From Clostridiales bacterium (GTDB lineage: Bacteria > Bacillota > Clostridia > Oscillospirales > Oscillospiraceae), in contig DQIA01000018.1 of assembly GCA_003525905.1 (NCBI GenBank), positions 1 through 64,000 of the forward strand: a stretch of DNA of 64,000 nucleotides, read 5' to 3'. The notes under the pieces are model-generated. The model was not told the origin of the DNA and did not search any database. It saw only the letters and a list, made by a program, of their open reading frames with translations. A program made the translations under genes and the position numbers. Below are positions 16,701 to 24,533 of this stretch, in pieces; position 1 is the first letter of the stretch, and every line of letters starts with the position of its first letter.

Positions 16701-19535
16701 ATTGGAGACCTGATCCGCACTGCCGACAGCCGCGCCGATCGCGCCGCTGGCCGCGGCTGTCGTGACCTTGCCGGACACATAGGCATTTGTCAGGGAGGAC
16801 TTCTCCATGACGCCGATCAGACCGCCCACGAGCGTCTTTTCGGTAGACACATCACCGGTGTTATAGACATTGGTCACAGTCGCCTGCTTGGCATAGCCCA
16901 TCAGACCGCCGACATAGGTACCGGTCGCCGTGATCCTGCCAGTGTTATAGCAGCCGGTCATCGTGCCGGAATAGAGCTCATAGCACAGGCCGCCGAGGTT
17001 GTTCACGCCGGTGACATCGCCTTCATTGCCGCAGTTCGTCACAGTCGTGTCGATCATGGCACCGGCCAGACCGCCAACGGAGGCTACATTGCCGACCTTT
17101 TCATCAGCGGTCACATTCACGCGGGAAATGACATTGGAAAGCTCCGCATTCCGAGCAGAGCCGACCACGCCTGCGACATAGCCCGAATAAACGGAGAATT
17201 CGCTTGCCGCGTTCACGCTGCCCGTGACCGTCAGGTTCTGAATGACCGCATGTTTTTCGGGCGTGCCCTCGACCTGACCAAACAGGCCGAGATACAGTCT
17301 CTCGCCGGAAGCTGCCGTGGTATAGTCCACCGTCAGGTTGGAGACAGTATGCCCTGCGCCGTCAAGGCTTCCCGCAAAAGCTACACTGCCATTGCCGATC
17401 GGCGTCCAGATCACGTCGGTCAGATCGATATCCTTCGCCAGAACGGCAGAGATCGCATTCTCACCGCCGTTGACCTTCTTGACAAACCAGACAAACTCGT
17501 CGGCATTGCCGATCTGATACACGCCGTCCTTCTGCGCAGGCTCCGCAGGAGCCTTGACCGTCACAGCACACTGTGCCTTTGCCTCGCCGCAGCTGGCCGT
17601 GATCGTGGCCGTACCGGTCTTTCCGGCAGTCACGACGCCGTTCTGCACGGAAGCGACCTCTGCATCCGTCGTCGTCCAGGCAATGGTCGGATCCGTCGTA
17701 TCCTCCGGCTGGATCGCAGCGGTCAGGGCCGCCGTGTCGCCGGTATACAGGTTCAGCTCGGTCTTATCCAGCGTTACAGCCGAGGCCATGACCGGGGGCG
17801 TGACCGTAACGGCACATTCTGCCTTCACGGTGCCGCACGTCGCAGTGATGACAGTCTCGCCGGCCGCCTTCGCCGTAACGATCCCGTTTTCCACCGTTGC
17901 GACCTCTTCCTTCGAGGAGCTCCAGACAATGGTATCCGTCGTGTTCTCCGGCTGGACCGTGGCCTTCAGGGAAGCGGTCTTTCCCGCCGTCAGCGTCAGC
18001 TCCGTCTGGTCCAGCGTCACGCCGGTCGCCGGGGTGACCTCGCGGGTCAGCTCGAGATACAGCTCATACGTCGTGCCCGCCATGACATCCATAATGCTCA
18101 GATAGGCGACCTTGCTGTTTTCCGCAGGGGTGAAGGGCTTTTCGTCCTTGTCCGTCAGCAGGGTCGTCTCCAGCTCCGCAGCCTTCAGGGTGAAGGGATT
18201 CACGCCCGCATCGTTGAGATAATTGCTCTTCTTGTCCGTCACGAGCAGGAAGCTCGCATCCGCCACATGGATCGTCACATCACTGCCGTAGGGCAGCACG
18301 GCACGGTACTTCGTCTCGCCATCGCCGCCAACGCGGGAAAGGGGGCTGGTCTTGCCGCCGACGCTGACCGTGAGCGGGCTGGCCGTGACTGTAACGGCAC
18401 ACTCGGCCTTCACGCTTCCGCATGCCGCCGTGATGACGGTGCTGCCCGCGCCGACCGCAGTCACAACACCGTCCGCGACCGTAGCGACCGCCTCATTCCC
18501 GGTCGTCCAGGTCAAGGTATCCGTGGTGTTTTCCGGCTGTGCCGCTGCCGTCAGAACGGCCGTTTCGCCCGTCATCAGATTCAGCGTGGTCTTGTCGAGC
18601 GTCACGCCGGTCGCCGGGACGACCGCAGCCGCCTTTTCAAAGCGGACTGCCACATCGTCATAGGCGAAGTAGGCGGGCTGCGAGAAGCCATAGCCGTTAT
18701 CGCTGGAGCCGGTCACATTGAACGTGACCTTCAGGACCTTACCAAGGCCGGACAGGTCCCACTTTGTCCAGTCCATCATGATGTTCTTCGGACCGTTGCA
18801 GAGGTAGATGCTGGCCGTTCCGGTCTTCTCCCCTGCCGCGTTATAGCCCGTTGCGACCAGCTTGACCCAATCGTCGTCGCCGATCTTGGCAGTCAGACCG
18901 TTGCCGTCGATGTAGCAGTTGAGCGCATAGTCCATGTTGTTGACATACATATGGTCAATGACACGGGCGGTGCCGTCGGCAAAGGTTAGGGTCGGCAGGG
19001 AGGCCTCGGTCAGGCCATAGCCGGAATTATCTGCATAGCCGTAATGCACGGCAAAGTTATTCGAGCCGTTGTGACCGCCGCCGGTCCGCTCCAGACCGGA
19101 AACGTCCTTTTTATAAACGGTAAGCTGACTCTCGAAGCCGCCGTACTTGCTGATCTCACCGGAAACATAGTTGGAAACGGCATGACCGCCGCTCCAGTAG
19201 CACCAGGAGCCATAGCCCTCGGACAGGGTGTTGCTGAGCCAGGTATTGTTCTTATCCGTCCACTTGTAAGCAGCGTCGACGGAGTCGACACCGGCGCCGC
19301 TCTCTCCGTAGAGCATCTTGCCGCCGTACTGCGGGCTGTCAATGAGACTCGTCCAGTTGTTTCCGCCTGCGAAGTTCGTTCCGCCCTTATAGTCGGCATC
19401 CTCGAACGTGAGGACGCGCAGCTCATAGTTGGGCTCTGCTGCGAACGCACTGACGGGCAGCAGCGAGCAGACCATCACAATGGCCAGCACGAGCGCCAGC
19501 AGGCGCTTTCCGCACGCTGCGGGTTTCGTTTGCAT
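10788..19535 (-). CDS. Giant SLH-anchored surface protein with DUF4465 and BIG2 domains, cobalamin-riboswitch controlled
   Basis: Secreted protein of 2915 residues; AAAGGAGAG precedes ATG 19535. Signal peptide 1-32 (cleavage after AFA). Residues about 36-300 match DUF4465: the tail DDWVKLVATGYNAAG, YLCNGPKN, DWTKWDLSGLG and QPAYFAYDD is diagnostic. Three BIG2 Ig-like domains follow (about 306-383, 502-578, 584-660). GLUG-like repeats occur at about 665-1000 and 1975-2330, flanking a long beta-rich middle part that is not assigned. Residues about 2330-2728 hold nine to ten copies of a 40-residue CxxC unit (PTCE..GYTTHTCSVCG). Three SLH domains (about 2732-2915) would bind secondary cell-wall polymer. 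The leader is a cobalamin riboswitch with terminator, so expression should rise when B12 is scarce. A role in corrinoid capture is inference; adhesin is the alternative. Confidence 0.88.
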   Translation of the reverse strand: MQTKPAACGKRLLALVLAIVMVCSLLPVSAFAAEPNYELRVLTFEDADYKGGTNFAGGNNWTSLIDSPQYGGKMLYGESGAGVDSVDAAYKWTDKNNTWLSNTLSEGYGSWCYWSGGHAVSNYVSGEISKYGGFESQLTVYKKDVSGLERTGGGHNGSNNFAVHYGYADNSGYGLTEASLPTLTFADGTARVIDHMYVNNMDYALNCYIDGNGLTAKIGDDDWVKLVATGYNAAGEKTGTASIYLCNGPKNIMMDWTKWDLSGLGKVLKVTFNVTGSSDNGYGFSQPAYFAYDDVAVRFEKAAAVVPATGVTLDKTTLNLMTGETAVLTAAAQPENTTDTLTWTTGNEAVATVADGVVTAVGAGSTVITAACGSVKAECAVTVTASPLTVSVGGKTSPLSRVGGDGETKYRAVLPYGSDVTIHVADASFLLVTDKKSNYLNDAGVNPFTLKAAELETTLLTDKDEKPFTPAENSKVAYLSIMDVMAGTTYELYLELTREVTPATGVTLDQTELTLTAGKTASLKATVQPENTTDTIVWSSSKEEVATVENGIVTAKAAGETVITATCGTVKAECAVTVTPPVMASAVTLDKTELNLYTGDTAALTAAIQPEDTTDPTIAWTTTDAEVASVQNGVVTAGKTGTATITASCGEAKAQCAVTVKAPAEPAQKDGVYQIGNADEFVWFVKKVNGGENAISAVLAKDIDLTDVIWTPIGNGSVAFAGSLDGAGHTVSNLTVDYTTAASGERLYLGLFGQVEGTPEKHAVIQNLTVTGSVNAASEFSVYSGYVAGVVGSARNAELSNVISRVNVTADEKVGNVASVGGLAGAMIDTTVTNCGNEGDVTGVNNLGGLCYELYSGTMTGCYNTGRITATGTYVGGLMGYAKQATVTNVYNTGDVSTEKTLVGGLIGVMEKSSLTNAYVSGKVTTAAASGAIGAAVGSADQVSNVYYLGSASAIGDENATAKTAEELKALAPTLGSSFKENTGCGGYPLLAWQEARGHQYENGVCTVCGAKDPAAPYLLDGVTDAAAEVQTGKSYQLDDLMDGKIFGVKNGTLTYKNYFYTMSSDGGATWSGEQHFEEAMFGGVNKSLVQSKAGTYIYKFRAKNDAGYSADTWTLTLTFVDVVEANINFYVGRDQNYSTNGNKYPILKMYKTAGIDENQFDYVGWFTDAEGKTVYVYNPADYTIIDGEEKDYVEIDGTKYELHDYEEVRFTNSAFDAADETATASNTVVNNYNMFYATLSTGRYSTRGYGWNTATEAYDIYLGGQSLPLPMEKDIYGGGGNDIHLGVVSVYATTRNEKNEYFGTDDYHVEMIMPVTGSMIHSGTHYTYTRYGSDYTAFPFLSWEAQNASLYNIYAYPTNTEKYMFNQQINQTTAPSYNVVTKNITIANAVELDITAPTTAEFTLFFQYNNFNTRAVEPYKTAKDDATGMTTYSYRVSERNNNYTWRLVDETGTYVTKAGWLSSLNQKTEKTITFDSGAPTDRKSHSFKDLGTTVSSRDEADLQVFLSHSGFMSVSDTYRIRAYRMWELINNDAGNIMVEPSFNIQVLQGNPADVTQVSGGNAVGNWLDVTPTGTDIVAVTYDAIDLYNDKDVAGTHGGLFPATAPERTGVFVITNKAAGKADAVIRFNGGTTSPRGAEWDYNYDTWYYLDTDEAPTLDFTTTKGATASYAVVTTDAALNSTLSGWTELTADENGMFHASLLPFRTAKTLGGTVILKLTDSTGTSYRLARVAQMSVTVKNASNDGEPIMPGDKVTLSFDGLYRGMDKVSGIFNPTLLYLNYSAEEEESKGQLTQYWQMDRASVTVEMPTDITFPEGSDKTTVMVTDGYISGGMYSAASPFDTLYNMTDTGVGTNFSAVTTSFVASRLADVSVEVNTKVTYNVKLVPVDENGNAIDGLTPTFTDRDNKAVTAEADGTFKLGYGPYSYAVEQLGYVRTTGSFKLGSADAAKVENGVLTIKFTVRKAAENAWDGKTTTEPATDENGVYLIGTGAELAWFAQKVNGGSTGISGILTADIDLAGYEWTPIGTASKKFAGTFNGRNHTIDHLSINYSSKTPISLYRGLFGWVSGANATNRAKIENLTVNGTVVAGSNKPVNDAYVGGIVGRADYADLTNLHSNVDVSIKRTAGNYWQSVGGVVGGAYYSLNVTNCSNSGNVTGWRYCAGIVGNISSGSQPSTITGCVNTGSITAPSTCAAGIVSNLPNGCKVTACYNTGAIKAGGNYPAGIVGYCANSEVRSCFNLGTVTCNTTFTYGSVIGTVSSADAVIKNLYYLEGTCEKGGIGSVKNAETQTAAVRTAEEIANAEFVSTMNADLAEAVFTSGCTATKHPILLWQADAEHTFANTASDVIKSEATCTEAAVYYVKCDNCDAVSNTLTVKVGEPLGHDLTVTVVEPTCEKDGYTESACARCGLSYRTNYVAAKGHSYVDVVTAPTCESAGYTTHTCSVCGDSYIDAMLPATGHSYVDVVTAPTCEKGGYTTHTCSVCGSSYVDTMTEALGHDYQAVVTAPTCDAMGYTTHTCTRCGNSYVDSYTQAADHSYTSEVTKQPTCTEEGVRTFTCTNCGKSYTESIPMIAHSYEAVRTDPDCTHMGYTTYTCSACGDSYKADFVDATGHDCEATVVAPTCEGYGYTENHCKHCDYTYISEIRQPLGHDDKLTGAKEATCTEPGYTGDMVCTRCGEVHSKGEEIPALGHDYGDWTTVKEADCFHTGLEERKCGRCGETEQRETTAETCPSEAYTDLDRNGWYHEYVDWVLKNGVMNGVGGGLFEPNGETTRAMLVMVLYRMAGTPDMAGRESSFTDVSADSWYGAAVIWASENGIVNGVGGGLFDPDASLTREQMAMMLYRFAGYLGSNTEKRADLSAYGDADAVSAFAQDAMAWAVAEGLVNGRSAAELAPKAGATRAELATILFRFAALQNA

Positions 19536-19651
19536 AAGCGATCTCTCCTTTTACTGATAATGTGTATCGGCAGCCGCCGGAGCGGCAGAAGCAGGGTTCA
19601 GCCCCGCCACAGCTGAGCTGCAGGGGGCGCTTTGTTTTCCCTTCGGAAAAC

Positions 19652-19693
19652 AAAAAAACGGCTGAAGGGATAGCATACCTATCCCCTCAACCG
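19652..19693 (-). terminator. Riboswitch expression-platform terminator
   Basis: On the minus strand CGGTTGAGGGGATAG pairs with CTATCCCTTCAGCCG through G-U tolerant pairing and is followed by seven T. It lies directly after the B12 box, as expected for a riboswitch that terminates transcription when ligand is bound. Confidence 0.85.
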
Positions 19694-19710
19694 ATTCGGG
19701 CTATGGAAAT

Positions 19711-19915
19711 CTCCCAGTAGGTCTTCTGAGTTGCGCCTCCGGCGGAGCATCCGCCACGTCTGCCGCCCTGCCTTCTCAGTTTCCCAATGACCGGCTTTCG
19801 CCGACGGGCAGCAGCCTCAGCGCTCACAGCGACGGTCATCCAGAAGGCAGCTGCCTTCTCGGGGTACTATCCCCATTCCCTTGTTTACCAACGCGCCTGA
19901 CGGATCCTCCGCCGT
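19711..19915 (-). promoter_or_regulatory. Cobalamin riboswitch
   Basis: Read on the minus strand: GCGCGTTGGTAAACAAGGGAA (5' core), a short hairpin GGGGATAGTACCCC, a second hairpin AGAAGGCAGCTGCCTTCT, then CGTCGCTGTGA corresponding to the CGCCACUGUGA core, a GGTCATTGGGAAACTGAGAAGGC block, and the B12 box CTCAGAAGACCTACTGG (about 19713-19729). The order of conserved blocks is that of the cobalamin (RF00174-type) aptamer. It controls the giant surface protein gene. Confidence 0.87.
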
Positions 19916-19955
19916 TGCGGCCACGCGGTCTCTGCGAGTCGTGTGATTCAATTTT

Positions 19956-20013
19956 ATGGTCCGGCACCAGCCGGACCATCCTTGATTATATCGTCCCGGA
20001 TTCAGAATGTCAA
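19956..20013 (-). promoter_or_regulatory. Promoter and 5' hairpin of the giant surface protein gene
   Basis: On the minus strand TTGACA (20008-20013) and TATAAT (19985-19990) are 17 bp apart, a perfect consensus. The transcript would start near 19978, so its first 24 bases form a perfect 10-bp stem (ATGGTCCGGC and its complement, 19956-19979), probably protecting the 5' end. Confidence 0.87.
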
Positions 20014-20025
20014 TCGTATTTTGTC

Positions 20026-20066
20026 CAAAAATGCAAAGCTCCCCGCACCGTTTTCGGCACGGGGAG
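20026..20066 (-). terminator. Terminator of the nucleoside operon
   Basis: On the minus strand CTCCCCGTGCC pairs with GGTGCGGGGAG and runs into CTTTGCATTTTT. It separates the uridine phosphorylase gene from the giant-gene promoter that begins only 13 bp further on. Confidence 0.8.
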
Positions 20067-20082
20067 TCGCTGCATTGCAGAA

Positions 20083-20823
20083 TTACTTCTCGGCAGCCTT
20101 ATCCTGCTCAATGAGGATGCGCAGCGCACCGACGGCGACCTCGACGCTCTTCGGCATCTCGGAATACGCCATAACGGAGGAGGCGCGGCAGCCGCGGATG
20201 GAAGAGATGACAAAGATCGCAGCGGACTCCATCTCGGAGCTGATGACATTGCCGCGGCGCCATGCTTCCCAACGGGCCTTCAGCCACGGCTCGGCGGGCA
20301 TGTTCTCCGGCTCGTGCTGGCCGTAGAAGGAGTCCTTGGACTGGGTGATGCCCTCGATGAAGTTGTAGCCGAGCTGCTTGGCGGAGTCGGCCAGAGCGGC
20401 GACAACGTGGCGGTCGGCGACGGCCGGGTACTCAATGGGGATGTAGTGCTTCGTCGTGCCCTCGTCGCGGACGGCAGCGGTGTTGATGACGCCGTCGAGC
20501 GTCGGGTCGAACGCGCGGTCGCAGACGCGGCCGGCCGTGCCGACGCGGATGAAGGTGTCCGCGCCGCAGGCGATCAGCTCTTCCAGGCAGATCGCGGTGG
20601 ACGGGCAGCCCATGCCGGTGGAGACGACGGAGACGGGAACGCCGTTGAGCGTGCCGGTCCAGGTCTTATGCTCGCGGTTGTGCGCGACGAGCTTTGCATC
20701 ATCAAAATAGGATGCGATCAGGTCCGTGCGGAACGGATCGCCGGGGAGCAGGACATAGCGGCCGATGTCGCCCTTGCCCACGCGAACGTGATAGGTCTTG
20801 CCCTCATCTGTAAAAACAGCCAT
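20083..20823 (-). CDS. udp: Uridine phosphorylase family protein
   Basis: Nucleoside phosphorylase of 246 residues, the usual length for the hexameric NP-I class. It splits a nucleoside with phosphate into base and pentose 1-phosphate in the cytoplasm. The motifs LLPGDPFR near residue 27, STGMGCPSTAICLEEL around 70, RVGTAG around 93 and SSEMESAAIF near 195 are in place; the EMES block binds the ribose. The GVINTAAVRDEGTT segment favours uridine phosphorylase over purine nucleoside phosphorylase, but substrate choice is not certain. It is the last gene of the transporter operon, so imported nucleosides would be processed directly. Confidence 0.88.
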   Translation of the reverse strand: MAVFTDEGKTYHVRVGKGDIGRYVLLPGDPFRTDLIASYFDDAKLVAHNREHKTWTGTLNGVPVSVVSTGMGCPSTAICLEELIACGADTFIRVGTAGRVCDRAFDPTLDGVINTAAVRDEGTTKHYIPIEYPAVADRHVVAALADSAKQLGYNFIEGITQSKDSFYGQHEPENMPAEPWLKARWEAWRRGNVISSEMESAAIFVISSIRGCRASSVMAYSEMPKSVEVAVGALRILIEQDKAAEK

Positions 20824-20842
20824 AGTAATTTACCTCCAATTA

Positions 20843-21796
20843 TTATCTCTTGCTCTTATCATAGGGAACGCCAATGACGCCGGGCGCATTGGAACGCTTC
20901 GTGGAGAACGCCAGAACGATCAGCGTCGCCACATAGGGAAGCATCTTGAAGAAGGCCTCCGGGATGCCGAGGTTATACAGGAATGGGATAACGGAATACG
21001 ACGCGGCAATGGTCTTCGTCAGGCCGAAGAACAGAGCGCCGAGCGCGATACCCCACGGCTTCCACTGGCCGAACACGACGACGGACATGGCGAGGAAGCC
21101 ATAGCCGCTGACGCTGGCGGTATAGGTCGTGGTCGTCGGCAGGATGAACACGAGGCCGCCGAGACCGGCCAGAGCGCCGGAGATCAGGACGCCGGCATAG
21201 CGCATCTTATAGACGCTGATGCCAACGCTGTCGGCTGCCTGCGGGTTTTCGCCGCAGCTGCGCAGGCGCAGGCCGAAGCGGGTGCGCTTGAGGATGAAGG
21301 CCGTGACGATCAGGACAAGGATGCCGAGATACGTCGTGACATAGGCCTTCTGGAACAGGATCGGGCCGAGGACCGGGATCTTGCTGAGCAGCGGGACGGC
21401 GTCGATACGGAATGTGTTGCGGAAGACGACCTGCTCCGTGCCGAGCATGACGCGGGCATAGAAGATGCAGAACGCCGTAGCAAACGTGATGATGGCCGTC
21501 GAGCTGATGGTCTGCTCCGCCTTCAGGTGGATGGAGGCAAAGGCGTGCAGGGAGCTCAGGAGAATACCGGCAAGGATCGAGATCAGGATCGCGATCAGCA
21601 GAACGAGCCATGAGGGCATGGCGGCACTTGCCGAGCGGATGAACATGATGCCCGCGAACGCGCCGAAGACCATGATGCCCTCAAGTGCGATGTTCAGAAC
21701 GCCGCTGCGCTCGGAGAACAGGTCGCCGAGGCCGACGAGAAGCAGCGGGACGAGGAAGATCAGCGTCTGCTGGCAGATAAAGATAAACAGATTCAT
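20843..21796 (-). CDS. Nucleoside ABC transporter permease (NupQ-like)
   Basis: Membrane protein of 317 residues of the BPD_transp_2 (LivH/RbsC-like) permease family, with about nine hydrophobic spans. GEIMVFGAF-like segment near the start (here LEGIMVFGAFAG) and SCGENPQAADSVGISVYKMRY in the cytoplasmic loop match the EAA-like region of NupQ/YufQ. It abuts the preceding permease gene without a gap, as in the nupNOPQ arrangement of Bacillus and Lactococcus. It forms the heterodimeric membrane channel with its partner and is powered by the double-domain ATPase two genes upstream. Confidence 0.9.
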   Translation of the reverse strand: MNLFIFICQQTLIFLVPLLLVGLGDLFSERSGVLNIALEGIMVFGAFAGIMFIRSASAAMPSWLVLLIAILISILAGILLSSLHAFASIHLKAEQTISSTAIITFATAFCIFYARVMLGTEQVVFRNTFRIDAVPLLSKIPVLGPILFQKAYVTTYLGILVLIVTAFILKRTRFGLRLRSCGENPQAADSVGISVYKMRYAGVLISGALAGLGGLVFILPTTTTYTASVSGYGFLAMSVVVFGQWKPWGIALGALFFGLTKTIAASYSVIPFLYNLGIPEAFFKMLPYVATLIVLAFSTKRSNAPGVIGVPYDKSKR

Positions 21797-22921
21797 TTAT
21801 TTCTCCGCTCCTTTCCCGGTGTGGTGCACATCCGTCCTCTGGCGAAGCTGCCATCTGCGGATGCCTTCGCGGATGATGAAGGAGAACGCGCTGAAGTAGA
21901 CGATCACGGAGACGATGATGTCGACGATCTCCGTCGTGAAGCCGTAGGTCTGCATGTAGAAGCCTGAGACCTGCATATACGCGATGAAAATACCGGTGAA
22001 TATGATGCCGATCGGGTGGTTCATGGCAAGCAGGGCGACCGGAATGCCGTTCATGCCCTCTGCCGCCTGCACGTCCTCGACCTTGATGTACTTACCGGCG
22101 GAGGAAAGGTACAGCAGCGCACCGCCGAGGCCGATGAGAGCACCGGAGATGAGCATGGCGGTCATGATCATACGCTTGGCATCGACGCCGAAGCCGATGC
22201 TGGCGTCGCGGTTCTTGCCGCAGGCCTTCAGCTCGAAGCCGAAATTCGTCTTCTCCAGCAGGATGTACACAATGATGGCCACAACAATAACGATGAAGAT
22301 GCCGATATTCGCGGAGCTGTCCGGGAAGAGCTTCTCCAGGCCGGCCGTCGGGAGGCGGTGAGCCGCCGGCACGGGGCGGGTCTGGTTCTTCACATTGTCA
22401 TAGATCGGGGCGATCTTGATGAGATAGTTCACAAGATACATGCCGATGTAGTTCATCATGATCGTCGCAATGACGATATTCACGCGGCGATAGGCGTGCA
22501 GCAGGCCGGGGAGCAGGGCCCACAGGGCGCCGCCGATCATGCTGGCCAGCAGCGGAACGATCCATCCGAGTGCTCCGGGGAGATTCCAGATGCTGGCAGT
22601 ATAGACGCCGCAGAAGGCACCCACGATGAACTGACCGGCACCGCCGATGTTGAAGATGCTTGCCTTGAAGCCGAAGCCGACGCCAAGGCCGGTCATGATG
22701 ATCGGCACGGCATAATACAGCACGTTGCCGAAGGTCTTCATGCCGCTGTAGAAGCCGCCCGTGATGAGCGCACTGAAGGCCGGGAATGCATTCGAGGGAT
22801 TCGTCGCCAGCAAAACAATGAGGCCGACGAGCAGACCGGCCAGAATGGCCAGAATGGAGGAAAGCACGCCCGCGTAGTCTCTCTGGCGGCGCGGAGCAAG
22901 GGGACTTGTCTGATTTTTCAT
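21797..22921 (-). CDS. Nucleoside ABC transporter permease (NupP-like)
   Basis: Membrane protein of 374 residues, the larger permease of the pair (family BPD_transp_2). It has an N-terminal cytoplasmic tip, about nine to ten hydrophobic spans, and the loop FELKACGKNRDASIGFGVD that contacts the ATPase. Its start overlaps the ATPase stop by 4 bp (ATGA), indicating translational coupling, and its stop abuts the NupQ-like start. Together they form the membrane part of a BMP-type nucleoside importer. Confidence 0.9.
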   Translation of the reverse strand: MKNQTSPLAPRRQRDYAGVLSSILAILAGLLVGLIVLLATNPSNAFPAFSALITGGFYSGMKTFGNVLYYAVPIIMTGLGVGFGFKASIFNIGGAGQFIVGAFCGVYTASIWNLPGALGWIVPLLASMIGGALWALLPGLLHAYRRVNIVIATIMMNYIGMYLVNYLIKIAPIYDNVKNQTRPVPAAHRLPTAGLEKLFPDSSANIGIFIVIVVAIIVYILLEKTNFGFELKACGKNRDASIGFGVDAKRMIMTAMLISGALIGLGGALLYLSSAGKYIKVEDVQAAEGMNGIPVALLAMNHPIGIIFTGIFIAYMQVSGFYMQTYGFTTEIVDIIVSVIVYFSAFSFIIREGIRRWQLRQRTDVHHTGKGAEK

Positions 22922-24453
22922 TTTACCGCTCCTTTCCGCTTGCTGCCGGACATGTAGAGGCCCAGCTCATTGACCGTAACCTCTTCCGGACGGACATCGG
23001 CAACGATCTCACCCTCGTAGAAGACGATGATGCGGTCGCTGATGTTCATGACCTCTTCCAGGTCGAACGAAACGAGGAGAACAGCCTTGCCAGCGTCGCG
23101 CTGGCGGAGCAGGTTCTTATGGATGTTCTCGATCGCGCCGACATCCAGACCGCGTGTCGGCTGCATGGCAAGAATGACGTTCTCATCCGAGTCGATCTCG
23201 CGGGCGATGATCGCCTTCTGCTGGTTGCCGCCGGACATGCTGCGGGCCGTGCTCTTCGCGCCCTCGCTGCTGCGGATATCGAACTCTTCGATGAGCTCCT
23301 CCGCCAGCTCATGGCGCTTATGGAAGCGGATGAAGCCGTGGTTCTGGAATTCCTTGCGGAAATACTTGCGCATTGCCAGATTTTCTTCCAGCGTATTGTC
23401 CAGGATCAGGCCGTACTTGTGGCGGTCCTCCGGCACATGGGCCAGACCGTGCACATTGCGGTAGCGGATGGAGGCATGGCTGACATCCTCGCCGTTGAGC
23501 AGGATCTTGCCGCTGTTCTGCTTCAGCAGGCCGACGATCACGCGGACGAGCTCGCTCTGGCCGTTGCCTTCGATACCGGCCACGCAGAGGATCTCTCCCT
23601 TGTGGACGGAGAACGAGACCTGATTCAGAATATTCTTGTTCGGGTTGCGCTCCGACTTGAGCGTTACATTTTCAAGCGTCAGGACAGCATCGCCTGCATG
23701 CTCGGGAGCCTTCTCCAGATGGAAGTCGATCTTACGGCCGACCATCATTTTGGAAAGGTCCTCGACGCTGGCGGTCGAAACGTCGCAGGTGCCGATGCAC
23801 TTGCCGCGGCGCAGGACCGTGCAGTAGTCCGAAACTGCCTTGATCTCATTGAGCTTATGGGTGATAAAGATGATCGCCTTGCCCTCGCGCTTGAGGTTCT
23901 GCATGATGATCATCAGTTCGTCGATCTCCTGCGGCGTCAGGACAGCCGTCGGCTCGTCGAAGATCAGGATGTTGTTGTCCTTGTAGAGCATCTTCAGGAT
24001 CTCTACTCTCTGCTGCATACCCACGGTGATGTCAGAGACTCTGGCATCGCAGTCGATATTCAGGCCATAGCGCTCGCTCAGGGCAAGCACCTTCTTGCGC
24101 GCTTCCTCCATCTGCAGGACGCCGTGCTTTGCGGTCTCGACACCGAGGACGATGTTCTCGAGCACGGTGAAGTTCTGCACCAGCATGAAGTGCTGATGAA
24201 CCATGCCGATACCCAGCGCATTGGCCGTGCGCGGATTTTTGATCTCTGCCTTTTTGCCGTTCACGAGGATCTCGCCCTCTTCCGGCTGATAAAGGCCGAA
24301 CAAGACGCTCATCAGCGTCGATTTACCGGCGCCGTTCTCGCCCAGAAGGGCGTGGATCTCGCCATAGCGGACGCGCAGGGTGATGTCGTCATTCGCGACG
24401 ATGCCAGGAAACACCTTCGTGATGTGCAGCAGCTCGATCGCATAGTTGTCCAT
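22918..24453 (-). CDS. Nucleoside ABC transporter ATP-binding protein (NupO-like)
   Basis: Double ABC ATPase of 511 residues, the length usual for sugar/nucleoside importers. First half: Walker A GENGAGKST near residue 37, signature VGMQQRVEI around 142, Walker B ILIFDEPT near 165. Second half: the Walker A region is degenerate (GIEGNGQSE), the signature SGGNQQK is kept and the Walker B region reads ILAMQPTRGLD. This asymmetry is normal for RbsA/YufO types. It drives import through the two downstream permeases, using substrate delivered by the BMP lipoprotein encoded upstream. Confidence 0.93.
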   Translation of the reverse strand: MDNYAIELLHITKVFPGIVANDDITLRVRYGEIHALLGENGAGKSTLMSVLFGLYQPEEGEILVNGKKAEIKNPRTANALGIGMVHQHFMLVQNFTVLENIVLGVETAKHGVLQMEEARKKVLALSERYGLNIDCDARVSDITVGMQQRVEILKMLYKDNNILIFDEPTAVLTPQEIDELMIIMQNLKREGKAIIFITHKLNEIKAVSDYCTVLRRGKCIGTCDVSTASVEDLSKMMVGRKIDFHLEKAPEHAGDAVLTLENVTLKSERNPNKNILNQVSFSVHKGEILCVAGIEGNGQSELVRVIVGLLKQNSGKILLNGEDVSHASIRYRNVHGLAHVPEDRHKYGLILDNTLEENLAMRKYFRKEFQNHGFIRFHKRHELAEELIEEFDIRSSEGAKSTARSMSGGNQQKAIIAREIDSDENVILAMQPTRGLDVGAIENIHKNLLRQRDAGKAVLLVSFDLEEVMNISDRIIVFYEGEIVADVRPEEVTVNELGLYMSGSKRKGAVK

Positions 24454-24477
24454 AAAATGATCCCCCTAGTTGGTAAA

Positions 24478-24512
24478 CCCGGCAGGGAAACGCCACAGCG
24501 CTCCCTGCCGGG
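24478..24512 (-). other. Hairpin between lipoprotein and ATPase genes
   Basis: CCCGGCAGGGA and TCCCTGCCGGG form a perfect 11-bp stem with no T-run after it. Such hairpins often protect the upstream mRNA or partly stop transcription, giving more binding protein than transporter. Confidence 0.6.
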
Positions 24513-24533
24513 TCCGCCTTATCTCATAGTCGT

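Noticed and set aside
24478-24512. Hairpin considered as terminator of the BMP lipoprotein gene
   Set aside because: There is no T-run after the stem on either strand. mRNA stabilisation or partial attenuation is more likely.
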